Source: Streptomyces griseoincarnatus | GTDB lineage: Bacteria > Actinomycetota > Actinomycetes > Streptomycetales > Streptomycetaceae | NCBI GenBank assembly: GCA_014649575.1 | Contig: BMTH01000007.1 | Location: 326,090-390,089 of the forward strand | Reading direction: 5' to 3' | DNA: 64,000 nt | The notes under the pieces: generated by a model | The model's database searches: none | What the model was told of the DNA's origin: nothing | Seen by the model: only the letters and a program-made list of their open reading frames with translations | Shown: in pieces, positions 17,456 to 25,456 of the stretch | Numbering within the stretch: position 1 is the stretch's first letter | Layout: every line of letters begins with the position of its first letter | Program-made: the position numbers and the translations under genes

Positions 17456-17731
17456 TCACTTGAGGGAGGCGACGAACGACGTCCAGGCCGGGGCCGTGAC
17501 GGTGAGGACCGGGCCGTCGGGGACCTTGGAGTCACGGACGGGAACGACGGCGGTGTGGGCGTCGCAGACCTCGAGGCAGTCGCCGCCGGTGCCGTTGCTG
17601 TAGGTGCTCTTGCGCCAGCGGGCGGCGCCGGGGAAGGCCTCGGCTACCTCGACGCAGTTGCCGCCATCGCCGTTGCTGTAAGTGCTCTTGCGCCAGGCAG
17701 CTGTACTCAAGTCAAATCCGTAGCTTGCCAT
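17456..17731 (-). CDS. DUF397 protein with a doubled motif
   Basis: A 91-residue protein. The DUF397 hallmark WRKSTYSNG...GNCVEV occurs twice, at residues 13-28 (WRKSTYSNGDGGNCVEV) and again about 26 residues later (WRKSTYSNGTGGDCLEV), followed by one full C-terminal part (VVPVRDSKVPDGPVLTV). Normally one copy is present, so the first is a partial internal duplication. I chose the ATG at 17731 because GAGG lies nine bases before it; an ATG at 17740 is also in frame. The gene overlaps the end of the XRE regulator by 20 bases, the standard whiJ/abaA-type arrangement in which the DUF397 protein works with that regulator. Confidence 0.85.
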   Translation of the reverse strand: MASYGFDLSTAAWRKSTYSNGDGGNCVEVAEAFPGAARWRKSTYSNGTGGDCLEVCDAHTAVVPVRDSKVPDGPVLTVTAPAWTSFVASLK

Positions 17732-18566
17732 TTCGGTCATCCTCAGCCGCTTGCTGGATCAGGGCGAGGGACGCCTCCGGAGGCAGTGCGGCGGCCCTGA
17801 GCCGATCGTATGCCTTGCGGTACTGCTTCACGAGGCCTGGATCGTCGATGGTGTCACCGCTGTACTGGGCCTCCGTATAGATCAGAGGTGGCGCATCGGA
17901 GAAGGTCATGACCATGGCCGTGCCCAGCATGAGCGGGTGCGGCCCACAGTTCCACGGAAGGATCTGGGAAACGATCCGTTGGCGCCGCGCCAGCTCCGTC
18001 ACACGCTCCAACTGTTCGGCGTGCTGCTCCGGCGGCAGAATGGGCTGACGTAGCAGTGACTCGGGCAGGATCACCCAGTATTCCGACGTCTTGTGGTTGT
18101 CCTCGAAGAGCTGAGCCCGCGCCAGCCGGGCGGACACCTTCTCCTCAACCTCCTCGTCGGGCGCCAGGGGATGCGCAGAACGGGTCACCGCCCGCGCATA
18201 CGCCTCCGTCTGCAACAACCCCGGAATCAGCGTCGGACACCACTCCTCAATGGTCTCCGCGTGCTTCTCCGCCTCCAGCACCCGCTCGAAATAGCTCGCG
18301 TGCCCCCGCCGCTTCGCCCGCCGCACGTCCTCGCACCGGCGTCGGAAGAAGCCGTCCGTGCCGAGCACCTTGTCCACGTGCTCGGCCAGTTCCGCCGGCA
18401 TACGGCGCGTCCCCCGCTCGATCTCGCTGAGGTGGCTCGGGCCGTAGAAGCTGCCCTCCACCAACTGCTGGAGGGTGAGCCCCGCTTCCTCCCGTTTCCA
18501 GCGCAGTTCGCTGCCGTAGAAGGTCGGGACGCCGGTCGAACCGTCGATGTCCTTGCGCTGCCCCAT
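17712..18566 (-). CDS. XRE-type regulator with DUF5753 domain (WhiJ-like)
   Basis: A 284-residue regulator. Residues about 17-75 form a lambda-repressor-type HTH (LRWKREEAGLTLQQLVEGSF, then GPSHLSEIERGTRRMP). The rest is a DUF5753 ligand/partner domain (YFERVLEAEKHAETIEEWCP, LIPGLLQTEAYARAV). It belongs to the large Streptomyces family of WhiJ-like regulators, which are encoded with a DUF397 protein and often a divergent anti-sigma-like ATPase. Both partners are present here. These systems influence development and antibiotic production in S. coelicolor; the target here is unknown. A palindrome in the divergent promoter region is a candidate binding site. Confidence 0.9.
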   Translation of the reverse strand: MGQRKDIDGSTGVPTFYGSELRWKREEAGLTLQQLVEGSFYGPSHLSEIERGTRRMPAELAEHVDKVLGTDGFFRRRCEDVRRAKRRGHASYFERVLEAEKHAETIEEWCPTLIPGLLQTEAYARAVTRSAHPLAPDEEVEEKVSARLARAQLFEDNHKTSEYWVILPESLLRQPILPPEQHAEQLERVTELARRQRIVSQILPWNCGPHPLMLGTAMVMTFSDAPPLIYTEAQYSGDTIDDPGLVKQYRKAYDRLRAAALPPEASLALIQQAAEDDRNGKLRI

Positions 18567-18679
18567 CGTTCACCGTCCATGGGTTGCCGTTACCGCCCGC
18601 TCCCCCTTCCCGCACCGCATACGTGCAGTTCAGGGCCGGGATGCCGAAGGTCTGTCACGCTACGCCGACTGGCGGCACA

Positions 18680-18699
18680 GTGTGAGCGGTTCGTCACAC
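18680..18699. promoter_or_regulatory. Palindrome in the XRE / small-protein divergent promoter
   Basis: GTGTGA, eight bases, TCACAC: a perfect six-base inverted repeat in the 158-base gap between the divergent XRE gene and the small-protein/ATPase operon, 25 bases before the latter start. It could be the operator of the XRE regulator. It also resembles a CRP-type half-site pair, but with an eight-base spacer. Confidence 0.4.
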
Positions 18700-18724
18700 A
18701 GCGCACTGGAAGGTGTGAACCCCC

Positions 18725-18928
18725 ATGCACAGCCCCACCGAAGCCGACGTCTGCGCCGAGGAGTTGCGGGCGGCGCTCGCCGCGCACGGCATCACGCTGC
18801 CGTCCCTCGGCGTCGACCTCCCGTCCTTCGCCTCCCGTTGCCCCGTACGGCCGCTGATCGCGCTCGGCAACTGCAACCTCCTGACCGCCCAGGCGCTCAC
18901 CGCTGCCCTCCGCAAGGGGGCCGCGTGA
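18725..18928 (+). CDS. Small conserved actinomycete protein
   Basis: A 67-residue protein with GGAAGG before ATG 18725. It reads EELRAALAAHGITLPSLGVD, then CPVRPLIALGNCNLLTAQAL, a pattern I associate with small proteins that regularly precede anti-sigma-like ATPase genes in Streptomyces. Its TGA overlaps the ATG of the ATPase by one base, so translation is coupled. There is no membrane segment. Function is unknown; the context ties it to the XRE/DUF397/ATPase group. Confidence 0.7.
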   Translation: MHSPTEADVCAEELRAALAAHGITLPSLGVDLPSFASRCPVRPLIALGNCNLLTAQALTAALRKGAA

Positions 18929-19368
18929 TGCGACCGGCCACGACGCTGGAACTGCTCGCGACACCGGCCGAGGTGTCCGGCGTACGGCGCGCCCTGCGCG
19001 CGTACGGTGCCGACGTCCAGCTCTGTGCGAGCGAGCTCGTCACGAACGTCGTCCAGCACCTCGGGGAGGGCGTCCCCGTCACCGTCCGGGTGTGGTGCGA
19101 CGACGGCGGGCGCACACGCCTGGAGGTGACCCATCCCGACCCGCGTGCGCTGCCCGTCCTGCGGGCGTCGGTGGGCGCCGACGAGGAGTCGGGGCGGGGG
19201 CTCGCGCTGCTGGACGCGCTGGCGGCCAGGTGGGGCGTGGCGTACGGGCCCGGCCGCGGCAAGACCGTGTGGTGCGAGCTGGAGGCGGGTCCGGGCGACG
19301 GTGCGGTGCCCGTGGCGTCCGTAGGAGGGCCCGGACGTACGGCTACCGCGGGCCGCGACCCGCGGTAG
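18928..19368 (+). CDS. ATP-binding protein, anti-sigma (RsbW/SpoIIAB-like) fold
   Basis: A 146-residue HATPase_c-type protein. The N-box is visible as LCASELVTNVVQHLG (residues about 31-45), with EVTHPDPRALPV and GRGLALLDALAARWG forming the G1/G2 region. Free-standing proteins of this type bind ATP and act as anti-sigma or phospho-switch kinases. In Streptomyces they are common partners of WhiJ-like XRE regulators, as here across the divergent promoter. Translation is coupled to the 67-residue gene (one-base overlap). The last 20 residues are low-complexity, and the stop codon lies inside a terminator hairpin. Confidence 0.85.
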   Translation: MRPATTLELLATPAEVSGVRRALRAYGADVQLCASELVTNVVQHLGEGVPVTVRVWCDDGGRTRLEVTHPDPRALPVLRASVGADEESGRGLALLDALAARWGVAYGPGRGKTVWCELEAGPGDGAVPVASVGGPGRTATAGRDPR

Positions 19369-19370
19369 CC
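19341..19370. terminator. Bidirectional hairpin terminator
   Basis: A perfect 12-bp stem (19341-19352 with 19359-19370) with a six-base loop, between the convergent ATPase and FG-GAP genes. It includes the ATPase stop codon. There is no T run, as usual for Streptomyces hairpin terminators. Confidence 0.65.
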
Positions 19371-19396
19371 GTCCCTCATGCCGTACAGGCGGGGCG

Positions 19397-20881
19397 TCAG
19401 CCGCCCAGGACCGAGCCGAACTCGGCGTCCGGAGCGGTGAGGCCGACGTCCTGCGCGCTGAACGAGGTCGCGCCGGCCGTGGTCAGGCCGGCCGCCGAGC
19501 CGCGCAGCACCCAGTCGGCGCCGTCGCGTACCGACCCGGCGAGGACGTCCTCGCCCTTCGCCGCGATCGTGACGTCCGCCCTGCCGTCGCCGTCGAGGTC
19601 GGTGAGGTCCACGGCGGAGCCGAACCAGTCGTCCGCCTCCGCCGTGCCGGGCACGCCGTCGGTGGCCTGGTGGACCACCTGGGCGTCGGTTTCGGTCAGG
19701 CCGGTGGCCGAGCCCCGCAGCAGGACCGCCGCGCCGGTCCCGGGCACGCCGCGGACCGTCGCGCCGGGCGCCCCGGCCACCACGTCGTCGTAGCCGTCGC
19801 CCGTGACGTCGCCGACCGCGACGGACGCGCCGACGTTGTCACCGGCCCGGCCGCCGCCCGGGGCGTCGAGCGTGGCGGTGCGGTGGGCGCCGAGGCCGTC
19901 CGCGCTGCCGTAGCGGACGTGGACGAAGCCCGCGGCGTCCGAGTACTCGCCCGTGGTGGTCGCCGACGCGGGGACGTGGCCGGTGACGAGGTCGGCGTAG
20001 CCGTCGCCGTCGACGTCCCCGGCGGCCGTCGAGACGGTGGGCGCCTCGTTCGTACCCGAGACGTCGCCGCCGGGGTCGGGCAGCCAGACCTCCTGCAACC
20101 CCCCGCTGTCGCTCCACGTGTAGACGGCGGTGTGCTGGCAGCCGCCCGTCGTCCCCTCGCAGTTCTCGCCGCCGGTGACGACGAGTTGGGCGCGTCCGGC
20201 GCCGGTGAAGTCGGCGGTGGTGAGGGTGCGCGGCTGGATGTAGGCGTTGTAGTTGTAGAAGCGCGCCACGTCGGTGGGCGCCGTGCGGCCCGCCAGGTCG
20301 TCGTACGCCCACAGGTTGGTGCGGCTGAGCGCGGCGATCTGCGGGACGCCGTCGCCGTCCAGGTCGGCGACGACGACCTTCTTGCCGTAGTCCTTCTCGG
20401 AGGACCACTCGCTGGTGGCGTACGGGCTCGTGATCGAGATGCCGTCGCCGGTCAGGCCGTCCGGGCCACCCCACAGCACGGTGAGCGTGCCGTAACTGCT
20501 GCTGTACGGCACCGAGTCACCCGGCGCGCCGACGACGAGGTCGGTGTACCCGTCGGCGTCCAGGTCTCCGCTCGCGTGCGTGGCACCGAACAGGGAGTGC
20601 GAGCCGGCGTCCCCGGGAACGCCCGCGGAGTTCTGGGTGAAGGTGGCCGAGCGGTCGGGCGCGACGCCGTCCGCGGAGCCGTACAGGACGGTGACCGAGC
20701 CGGCGTTGATGTGACCGTCGGCGGGCGCGTGGGGTGTGGCCACGACGAGGTCGGCGACGCCGTCGCCGTTGAAGTCGTCGGGCACGGAGGTGGCCGCGCT
20801 CGCCGTGGGGGCGAGGGTGAGGGACAGGCCCGCGGACGCCGTGGCGACGGCCAGGGCGGCGGCCAGGGTGCGTGTGCGCAA
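19397..20881 (-). CDS. Secreted FG-GAP/VCBS repeat (integrin-alpha-like) protein
   Basis: A 494-residue secreted protein. I place the start at TTG 20881, which has CTGGAG five bases upstream and gives a clean Sec signal (basic RTRT, hydrophobic core, cleavage near PTASA). The mature protein consists of about seven FG-GAP units with calcium-loop motifs: DFNGDGVADLVV, DLDADGYTDLVVGAPGD, DLDGDGVPQIAAL, DVDGDGYADLVTG, DVTGDGYDDVVAGAPG, DLDGDGRADVTIAAKG. This predicts a seven-bladed beta-propeller binding Ca2+, acting outside the cell in adhesion or carbohydrate/protein binding. No catalytic domain is present. It converges with the ATPase gene. Confidence 0.88.
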   Translation of the reverse strand: MRTRTLAAALAVATASAGLSLTLAPTASAATSVPDDFNGDGVADLVVATPHAPADGHINAGSVTVLYGSADGVAPDRSATFTQNSAGVPGDAGSHSLFGATHASGDLDADGYTDLVVGAPGDSVPYSSSYGTLTVLWGGPDGLTGDGISITSPYATSEWSSEKDYGKKVVVADLDGDGVPQIAALSRTNLWAYDDLAGRTAPTDVARFYNYNAYIQPRTLTTADFTGAGRAQLVVTGGENCEGTTGGCQHTAVYTWSDSGGLQEVWLPDPGGDVSGTNEAPTVSTAAGDVDGDGYADLVTGHVPASATTTGEYSDAAGFVHVRYGSADGLGAHRTATLDAPGGGRAGDNVGASVAVGDVTGDGYDDVVAGAPGATVRGVPGTGAAVLLRGSATGLTETDAQVVHQATDGVPGTAEADDWFGSAVDLTDLDGDGRADVTIAAKGEDVLAGSVRDGADWVLRGSAAGLTTAGATSFSAQDVGLTAPDAEFGSVLGG

Positions 20882-21030
20882 GAGTGCTCCAGTCTTCGGG
20901 ACAGGGGTGAGGCGTGGGGGGCCGCACGCGGGACCGTCGCGGTGGGCCGGGGGTTGTGCCCCGGCGGCGAGGTCAGCGGATCCTCGGCGAACAACCACGG
21001 TTCACAGACCCGTGGTTCCCATACGGCCGG

Positions 21031-21462
21031 TCAGCGCGCGGTCTGCCGGGACCGGCCGTGCAGGGTGAGGTAGAAGGTGCGCAGCGACTCGCGCCGGCTG
21101 CCCGCCTCGAAGCAGTTGCGGACCTTGCCGAGAGGGCTCCACACCCGCCCGTCCGGCATCCGCACGCCGACCGGCTGCACGAAGTAGGCCCGCTGGTCGG
21201 CGTCGAAGTCGACCCAGGTCGCGCCGGCCCGGCGGACCAGCACCTCTCCCACGTACGCTCCGAGCCCCGCCAGCACACCGCTCACCCGGGCCTCGTCCGC
21301 TCCGTGCTTGCGCAGTCCGTCGATCAGGAAGTCGACGAGACGGAGGCTGGCCTCGGAGTAGTCCAGGGGGAGCCGGTTGCCGGCAGTGGCGTGCCCGACG
21401 AAGGCAGCGGCACGCGCCCGCATCTCCTCCGCGTGCATCAGGTGTTCGCCCACGTCGCTCAC
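21031..21462 (-). CDS. Conserved actinomycete hypothetical protein
   Basis: A 143-residue soluble protein. I chose GTG 21462 because GGAGTGG lies seven bases upstream; a GTG at 21471 is also possible. Blocks such as SEASLRLVDFLIDGLRKHGA, LGAYVGEVLVRRAGATWVDF and PVGVRMPDGRVWSPLGKV look like one conserved globular domain common in Streptomyces (it may be the DUF6278 family, from memory). It has no membrane segment and no catalytic motif I can name. It has no close operon partner: the FG-GAP gene on the same strand starts 150 bases downstream. Confidence 0.65.
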   Translation of the reverse strand: MSDVGEHLMHAEEMRARAAAFVGHATAGNRLPLDYSEASLRLVDFLIDGLRKHGADEARVSGVLAGLGAYVGEVLVRRAGATWVDFDADQRAYFVQPVGVRMPDGRVWSPLGKVRNCFEAGSRRESLRTFYLTLHGRSRQTAR

Positions 21463-21815
21463 GGGAACCACTCCGTTCCGTTGGAATCGGGGAGAACGTT
21501 CGCCCGTTCCCCACGAAGTCCAGCGGATCCGTTCCCGGAAGCGTCACGACCCACGGACGTGCGCGATGCCACAGGAAGGCATGCGGGCGCGGGCACGTCC
21601 TGTGCGTCCGCTGTGCGTCCTGGAGCCCTGCCCGTCCGCGCGTCTGCAACGGCCTCCGTGACGCTCCGGCCTGACGGGCGACGGTGCTGTGAGCACCAGA
21701 GGTCACACGATCACGCCCCCGGGCCGGCCGACGCGGGTGGGAGCGGCCGGCCCGCCCGGGCTCGCGCGCGCCCTCACGGAGCGACGAGCGGCCCGGGCGT
21801 CCTTCACGTCCCGGC
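21463..21815. other. Intergenic region with a possible terminator hairpin
   Basis: 353 bases between two minus-strand genes. A 10-bp perfect stem (21721-21730 with 21744-21753, 13-base loop) could terminate the oxidoreductase transcript. No gene or further signal is evident. Confidence 0.5.
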
Positions 21816-22781
21816 TCAGGGTGTGAGCACCACCCGGCCGAACACCTCCCCCGCGTCCATCGCGCGGTGGGCGTCCGCCGCCCGGTCCAGCGGCAGCACG
21901 TCGTGCACGACGGTCCGCAGCTCCCCCCGCGCGGCCTCGGCGAACTGTTCCGCGCGGACGGCCTGACGGTCGGGGCCGGGCACGGTGTCGGCGCTGAACG
22001 TGGCGAACGTCAGGGACTTGCGGAAGCCGTGCACCAGCCGCATGCCGAACTCCTCCGGCGGCTGCCCGCCGACGACGCCGACCAGCACGTACCGCCCGTC
22101 GGCGTTGAGCGCGTCAAGGGCCTCCGGCAGTCCGGGCCCGCCGACGACGTCGATCACGACGTCGAAGCCGGTCGGCGCGTCCGGGTCGTCACTCTTGCCC
22201 GAGCGGTCGAGTACGTGGGTGGCGCCCAGCTCCCGCAGCCGTGCGCCCCGCTCCTCGGACGAGGTGGTGACCGCCAGGGCGCCCGCGCCGCCCCGTGCGG
22301 CGAGCTGGACGGCCGTGATCCCGATGCTTCCCGCCGCCCCGCGCACGAGCACGGTCTCGCCGGGCGCGAAGTGGGCCTTGCGCAGGGCGAAGTGCGCGAC
22401 GATTCCGGAGCCGCCCAGGGTCACCGCGTCCGCTCCGCTCAGCCCGTCGGGCAGCGCGAGCACGTCCTCGACGCGGGCGACGGCCCGCTCCGCGTACCCG
22501 CCGGAGAGTCCGGTGAAGGCCCACACCCGCCGCCCGGTCCAGGAGGCGTCCACGCCCTCCCCCACGGCGGTGACCGTCCCCGCGACCTCGCTGCCGAGAA
22601 GGTGCCCCTCGCGGAACCCGTAGGCGGCGAGGGCACCCCGGCGGATCACGGCGTCCACGCCGCCCACCCCGATCGCCCCGGTGGCGACCAGCACCTCCCC
22701 CGCCCCGGGAAGGGGTGCGGGAAGGTCGACGACCTCCAGCCCTTCGGGCGCTCCGAACGCGCGGATCACCACGGCTTTCAT
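21816..22781 (-). CDS. NADPH:quinone-oxidoreductase-type MDR enzyme
   Basis: A 321-residue medium-chain dehydrogenase/reductase of the zinc-free quinone oxidoreductase type. It has the N-terminal GroES-like fold (residues 1-120, LLGSEVAGTVTAVGEGVD) and a Rossmann domain with nucleotide motif GAAGSIG (about 149-155), then TTSSEERGARLRELGATHVL. The structural and catalytic zinc Cys/His sets of alcohol dehydrogenases are absent. It should reduce quinones or enones with NADPH; the substrate is unknown. It is divergent from a TetR gene 80 bases away, which probably represses it in response to an electrophile or quinone-like ligand. Confidence 0.88.
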   Translation of the reverse strand: MKAVVIRAFGAPEGLEVVDLPAPLPGAGEVLVATGAIGVGGVDAVIRRGALAAYGFREGHLLGSEVAGTVTAVGEGVDASWTGRRVWAFTGLSGGYAERAVARVEDVLALPDGLSGADAVTLGGSGIVAHFALRKAHFAPGETVLVRGAAGSIGITAVQLAARGGAGALAVTTSSEERGARLRELGATHVLDRSGKSDDPDAPTGFDVVIDVVGGPGLPEALDALNADGRYVLVGVVGGQPPEEFGMRLVHGFRKSLTFATFSADTVPGPDRQAVRAEQFAEAARGELRTVVHDVLPLDRAADAHRAMDAGEVFGRVVLTP

Positions 22782-22825
22782 CTCCGCTCCTTAAGGTCGG
22801 TGGCAGCACCGCCGTCGGACCGTAA

Positions 22826-22841
22826 CGGACGCCCCCGTCCG
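22826..22841. promoter_or_regulatory. Candidate TetR operator
   Basis: CGGACG, four C residues, CGTCCG: a perfect six-base inverted repeat in the 80-base gap between the divergent oxidoreductase and TetR genes, 20 bases before the TetR start. The position suits an autorepressed divergent operator. Confidence 0.4.
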
Positions 22842-22861
22842 CTCGACCGAAGTGAGAGACG

Positions 22862-23485
22862 ATGACCCCCGAAGTGCCTCACCCCGTCCGTTCCGACGCC
22901 CGCGACAACCGGGCCCGGATCCTGGAAGCGGCGCGCACGGTGTTCGGCGAGGAGGGCCTGGGCGCGCCGATGCGGGAGGTTGCCCGGCGGGCGGGCGTGG
23001 GCCCCGCCACGCTGTACCGGCACTTCCCGGCCAAGCGGGACCTGCTCGCGGAGACGTTCGCCGAGCAGCGGCGCGCCTGCCGTACGGCCGTCCGGGACGC
23101 GCTCGCGGACCCGGACCCGTGGCGTGGCTTCCGCACCCTGATCGAGCGGGTCTGCGAACTGCACGCCCACAGCCGGGGGTTCGCGGACGCCTTCATGACG
23201 GCGTTCCCGGAGTCGATGGACTTCGCCGCGGACCGGGAGCAGACGGTGCGCGCGGTGGCCGAGCTGGCGCGCCGCGCGCAGGGGACGGGCCGGCTGCGGC
23301 CGGATTTCGTCGTCGACGACCTGGTGCTGGTCCTGATGGCCCACCGGGGCCTGCAGGACACTCCACGGGCGGCCAGGGCCGCCGCCTCCCGCCGCTACGC
23401 GGCCTACGTCATCGAGGCGTTCCGCGCGGCACCGGCGCCGGAGGCGGCGACTCCGCTGCCGCCGGCTCCCCGTCTTTCCACGTGA
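22862..23485 (+). CDS. TetR/AcrR family transcriptional regulator
   Basis: A 207-residue regulator with a typical N-terminal HTH (residues about 14-62: NRARILEAARTVFGEEGLGA, then VARRAGVGPATLYRHFPAKR). The C-terminal helical domain (FRTLIERVCELHAHSRGFAD) resembles the SbtR-like group. It lies head-to-head with the MDR oxidoreductase gene, so it most likely represses that gene and itself through the shared 80-base region. The ligand is unknown. The C-terminus is Pro/Ala rich (APAPEAATPLPPAPRLST). Confidence 0.88.
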   Translation: MTPEVPHPVRSDARDNRARILEAARTVFGEEGLGAPMREVARRAGVGPATLYRHFPAKRDLLAETFAEQRRACRTAVRDALADPDPWRGFRTLIERVCELHAHSRGFADAFMTAFPESMDFAADREQTVRAVAELARRAQGTGRLRPDFVVDDLVLVLMAHRGLQDTPRAARAAASRRYAAYVIEAFRAAPAPEAATPLPPAPRLST

Positions 23486-23585
23486 GGGACTCCGTCCACA
23501 GTTCGGTGAGTGCCGAACCGTCCGGCCCGTAGCGTCCGAATTCCCGCGCGGGAGACGCCCGCGCCCATGACACCGGAGGCGCCCC

Positions 23586-24191
23586 GTGCCGGAGAAGGAA
23601 CTGAAGCAGCGGCTCGTCGAACGGTTCCGGGAGATCAACGGGGACCATCCGATGACCGCCGCGGACGACGCCTACGTCAGCGCGCAGTTCGTCGTCCTGG
23701 AGGAGCTGTGCGCGGTCCGGGGCCGCGACGCCGACGCGGTGCGGCGGCTGATGCTGGACGGTAGTCTCCCGCTCCCTGGCTATCTGCGGTCCGACGGCGC
23801 CGAGATGGTGCCGGCCGACCTGTTCGCGCTCGCCGACAAGGCCGGCGGCGTGGACCTGCTCGAGGCGTGGTTCACCGCTCACTGGGACGACCCGGTCACC
23901 GGGAAGACCGAGTGGGACGCGTATCTCAGCGGGCAGTACGTGTGCCTGCACTCGGTGAACCCGGCCACCATCCGGCGGAAGGACGAACTGACGGCCGCGA
24001 TCGGCGCCGCGATCGACGATCCGGACGCCCCCGCGGCGCACCTGCACGCCCTGGTCGACGAGCTCGACGCCCTGGAACCGGCGTTCACGGCCTACGATCG
24101 CCTCCGCTTCGGCGGACCCACCTCCCGCGACACCTGCATCGACGCGATCCGCGCCCGCTTCCCGCGCCCGGAGCGGCCGGGGCGTAGGTAG
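23586..24191 (+). CDS. DUF6058-like protein
   Basis: A 201-residue soluble protein starting at GTG 23586 with GGAGG six bases upstream. Segments PGYLRSDGAEMVPADLFALA, then FTAHWDDPVTGKTEWDAYLS, then GQYVCLHSVNPATIRRK match the actinomycete family named DUF6058 natural-product biosynthesis proteins, as I recall it. The biochemical role is not established. There is no biosynthetic gene cluster next to it here; neighbours are a TetR gene upstream and the MoxR/VWA pair 58 bases downstream. Confidence 0.7.
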   Translation: MPEKELKQRLVERFREINGDHPMTAADDAYVSAQFVVLEELCAVRGRDADAVRRLMLDGSLPLPGYLRSDGAEMVPADLFALADKAGGVDLLEAWFTAHWDDPVTGKTEWDAYLSGQYVCLHSVNPATIRRKDELTAAIGAAIDDPDAPAAHLHALVDELDALEPAFTAYDRLRFGGPTSRDTCIDAIRARFPRPERPGRR

Positions 24192-24249
24192 CGTAGGCCG
24201 CACGGGTGACCGAGGACGCTCCTGGGACGGGGACGGGGAGGGACACGGC

Positions 24250-25449
24250 ATGGCGGGGGACGCGCAGGACACGGCGCTCCGGCTGCGGGCGGTCTGCGAG
24301 GAGCTGTCGGAGCGGTTCTTCGAGCGGGACGACGTCGTACGGACGCTGGTGGTGACGCTGCTGGCCGGGCAGCACTCGCTGGTGCTGGGCCCGCCCGGCA
24401 CGGCGAAGTCGGAGCTGGCGCGGGAGCTGACGGGCCGGATCGACGGGGCCGCGTACTGGGAGATCCTGCTGTCGAAGTTCACCGCGCCGACGCGGATGTT
24501 CGGGCCCATCGACGTGGCCGCGCTGGCGCGGGGCGAGTACCGGCAGGTGTACGACGGGCGGGCGACGACCGCGCACGTCGCCTTCATCGACGAGATCTTC
24601 AAGTGCTCGACGGCCGCGCTGAACGAGACGCTCGGCTATCTCAACGAGCGGATCTACCACCCCGAGAACGGCGGCGCCCCGGTCCGCTGCCCGCTGATCG
24701 GCGCCATCACCGCGAGCAACGAACTACCCGACGGGGAGGACTCCGCCGCGATCTACGACCGGCTGCTGGTGCGGATCGAGGTCGGTTATCTGGAGGACCC
24801 GTCGAACTTCGCCGCGCTCGTACGGTCCGCCGTCGGCCGCCCCGCCGAGTCCGCACCGCGCACCACCCTCGAACTGGGCGCGCTGCGCAGGGCGGTGACC
24901 GAGGGCGTCCCGGCGGTGGACGTGCCCGACGCGATCGTGGACGCGGTGGTGACACTGCGGGCCGCCCTGCGCCGCAAGGAGCTCGTCGCCTCCGACCGGC
25001 GGTGGCGGCAGGCGGTCGGGCTGCTCCAGGCGTCCGCGTACCTGGACGGGCGGACGGAGGTCGCCGAGACCGACCTGTCGGTGCTGACCCACGTGCTGTG
25101 GGACTCCCCCGCGCAACGCCCCGTCGTCGAGCGGGAGGTGCTGCACCTCGTGAACCCCGACGCCAAGGAGGCGCTCGACCTCGCCGACGTCGTCGAGGAG
25201 CTGGAGGCGCAGCTCGACGCGATGGCCGGTCAGTCGCGGGAGGCGCTGAGCGAGTGGGTCATCAAGAACGCCCATCACAAGCTGGCCATGGCGGGCAAGC
25301 GGCTGGAGCGGCTGCGGGAGGAGGCGGCGGGGGCCGGACGGTCCACGGCGGCCATCGACCGGGTGACCGGCCGCCAGCGCGCGGTCCGCGCCCGGGTGCT
25401 CACCGAGGCGCTGGGCGTGGACGCGTCCATGGTGCCGACCCAGCTCTGA
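24250..25449 (+). CDS. MoxR-family AAA+ ATPase (RavA-like)
   Basis: A 399-residue AAA+ ATPase. Walker A is GPPGTAKSEL (residues about 47-56) and Walker B VAFIDEIFKCS (about 113-123), followed by the MoxR insert NETLGYLNERIYH and sensor-1 region IGAITASNELPDG. A C-terminal extension (SREALSEWVIKNAHHKLAMA) is like that of E. coli RavA. Members remodel or chaperone partner proteins together with a VWA protein. The VWA gene starts seven bases after this stop, so the two form one operon and probably one complex in the cytoplasm. The ATG at 24250 has GGAGGG upstream. Confidence 0.9.
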   Translation: MAGDAQDTALRLRAVCEELSERFFERDDVVRTLVVTLLAGQHSLVLGPPGTAKSELARELTGRIDGAAYWEILLSKFTAPTRMFGPIDVAALARGEYRQVYDGRATTAHVAFIDEIFKCSTAALNETLGYLNERIYHPENGGAPVRCPLIGAITASNELPDGEDSAAIYDRLLVRIEVGYLEDPSNFAALVRSAVGRPAESAPRTTLELGALRRAVTEGVPAVDVPDAIVDAVVTLRAALRRKELVASDRRWRQAVGLLQASAYLDGRTEVAETDLSVLTHVLWDSPAQRPVVEREVLHLVNPDAKEALDLADVVEELEAQLDAMAGQSREALSEWVIKNAHHKLAMAGKRLERLREEAAGAGRSTAAIDRVTGRQRAVRARVLTEALGVDASMVPTQL

Positions 25450-25456
25450 GGCGCGC

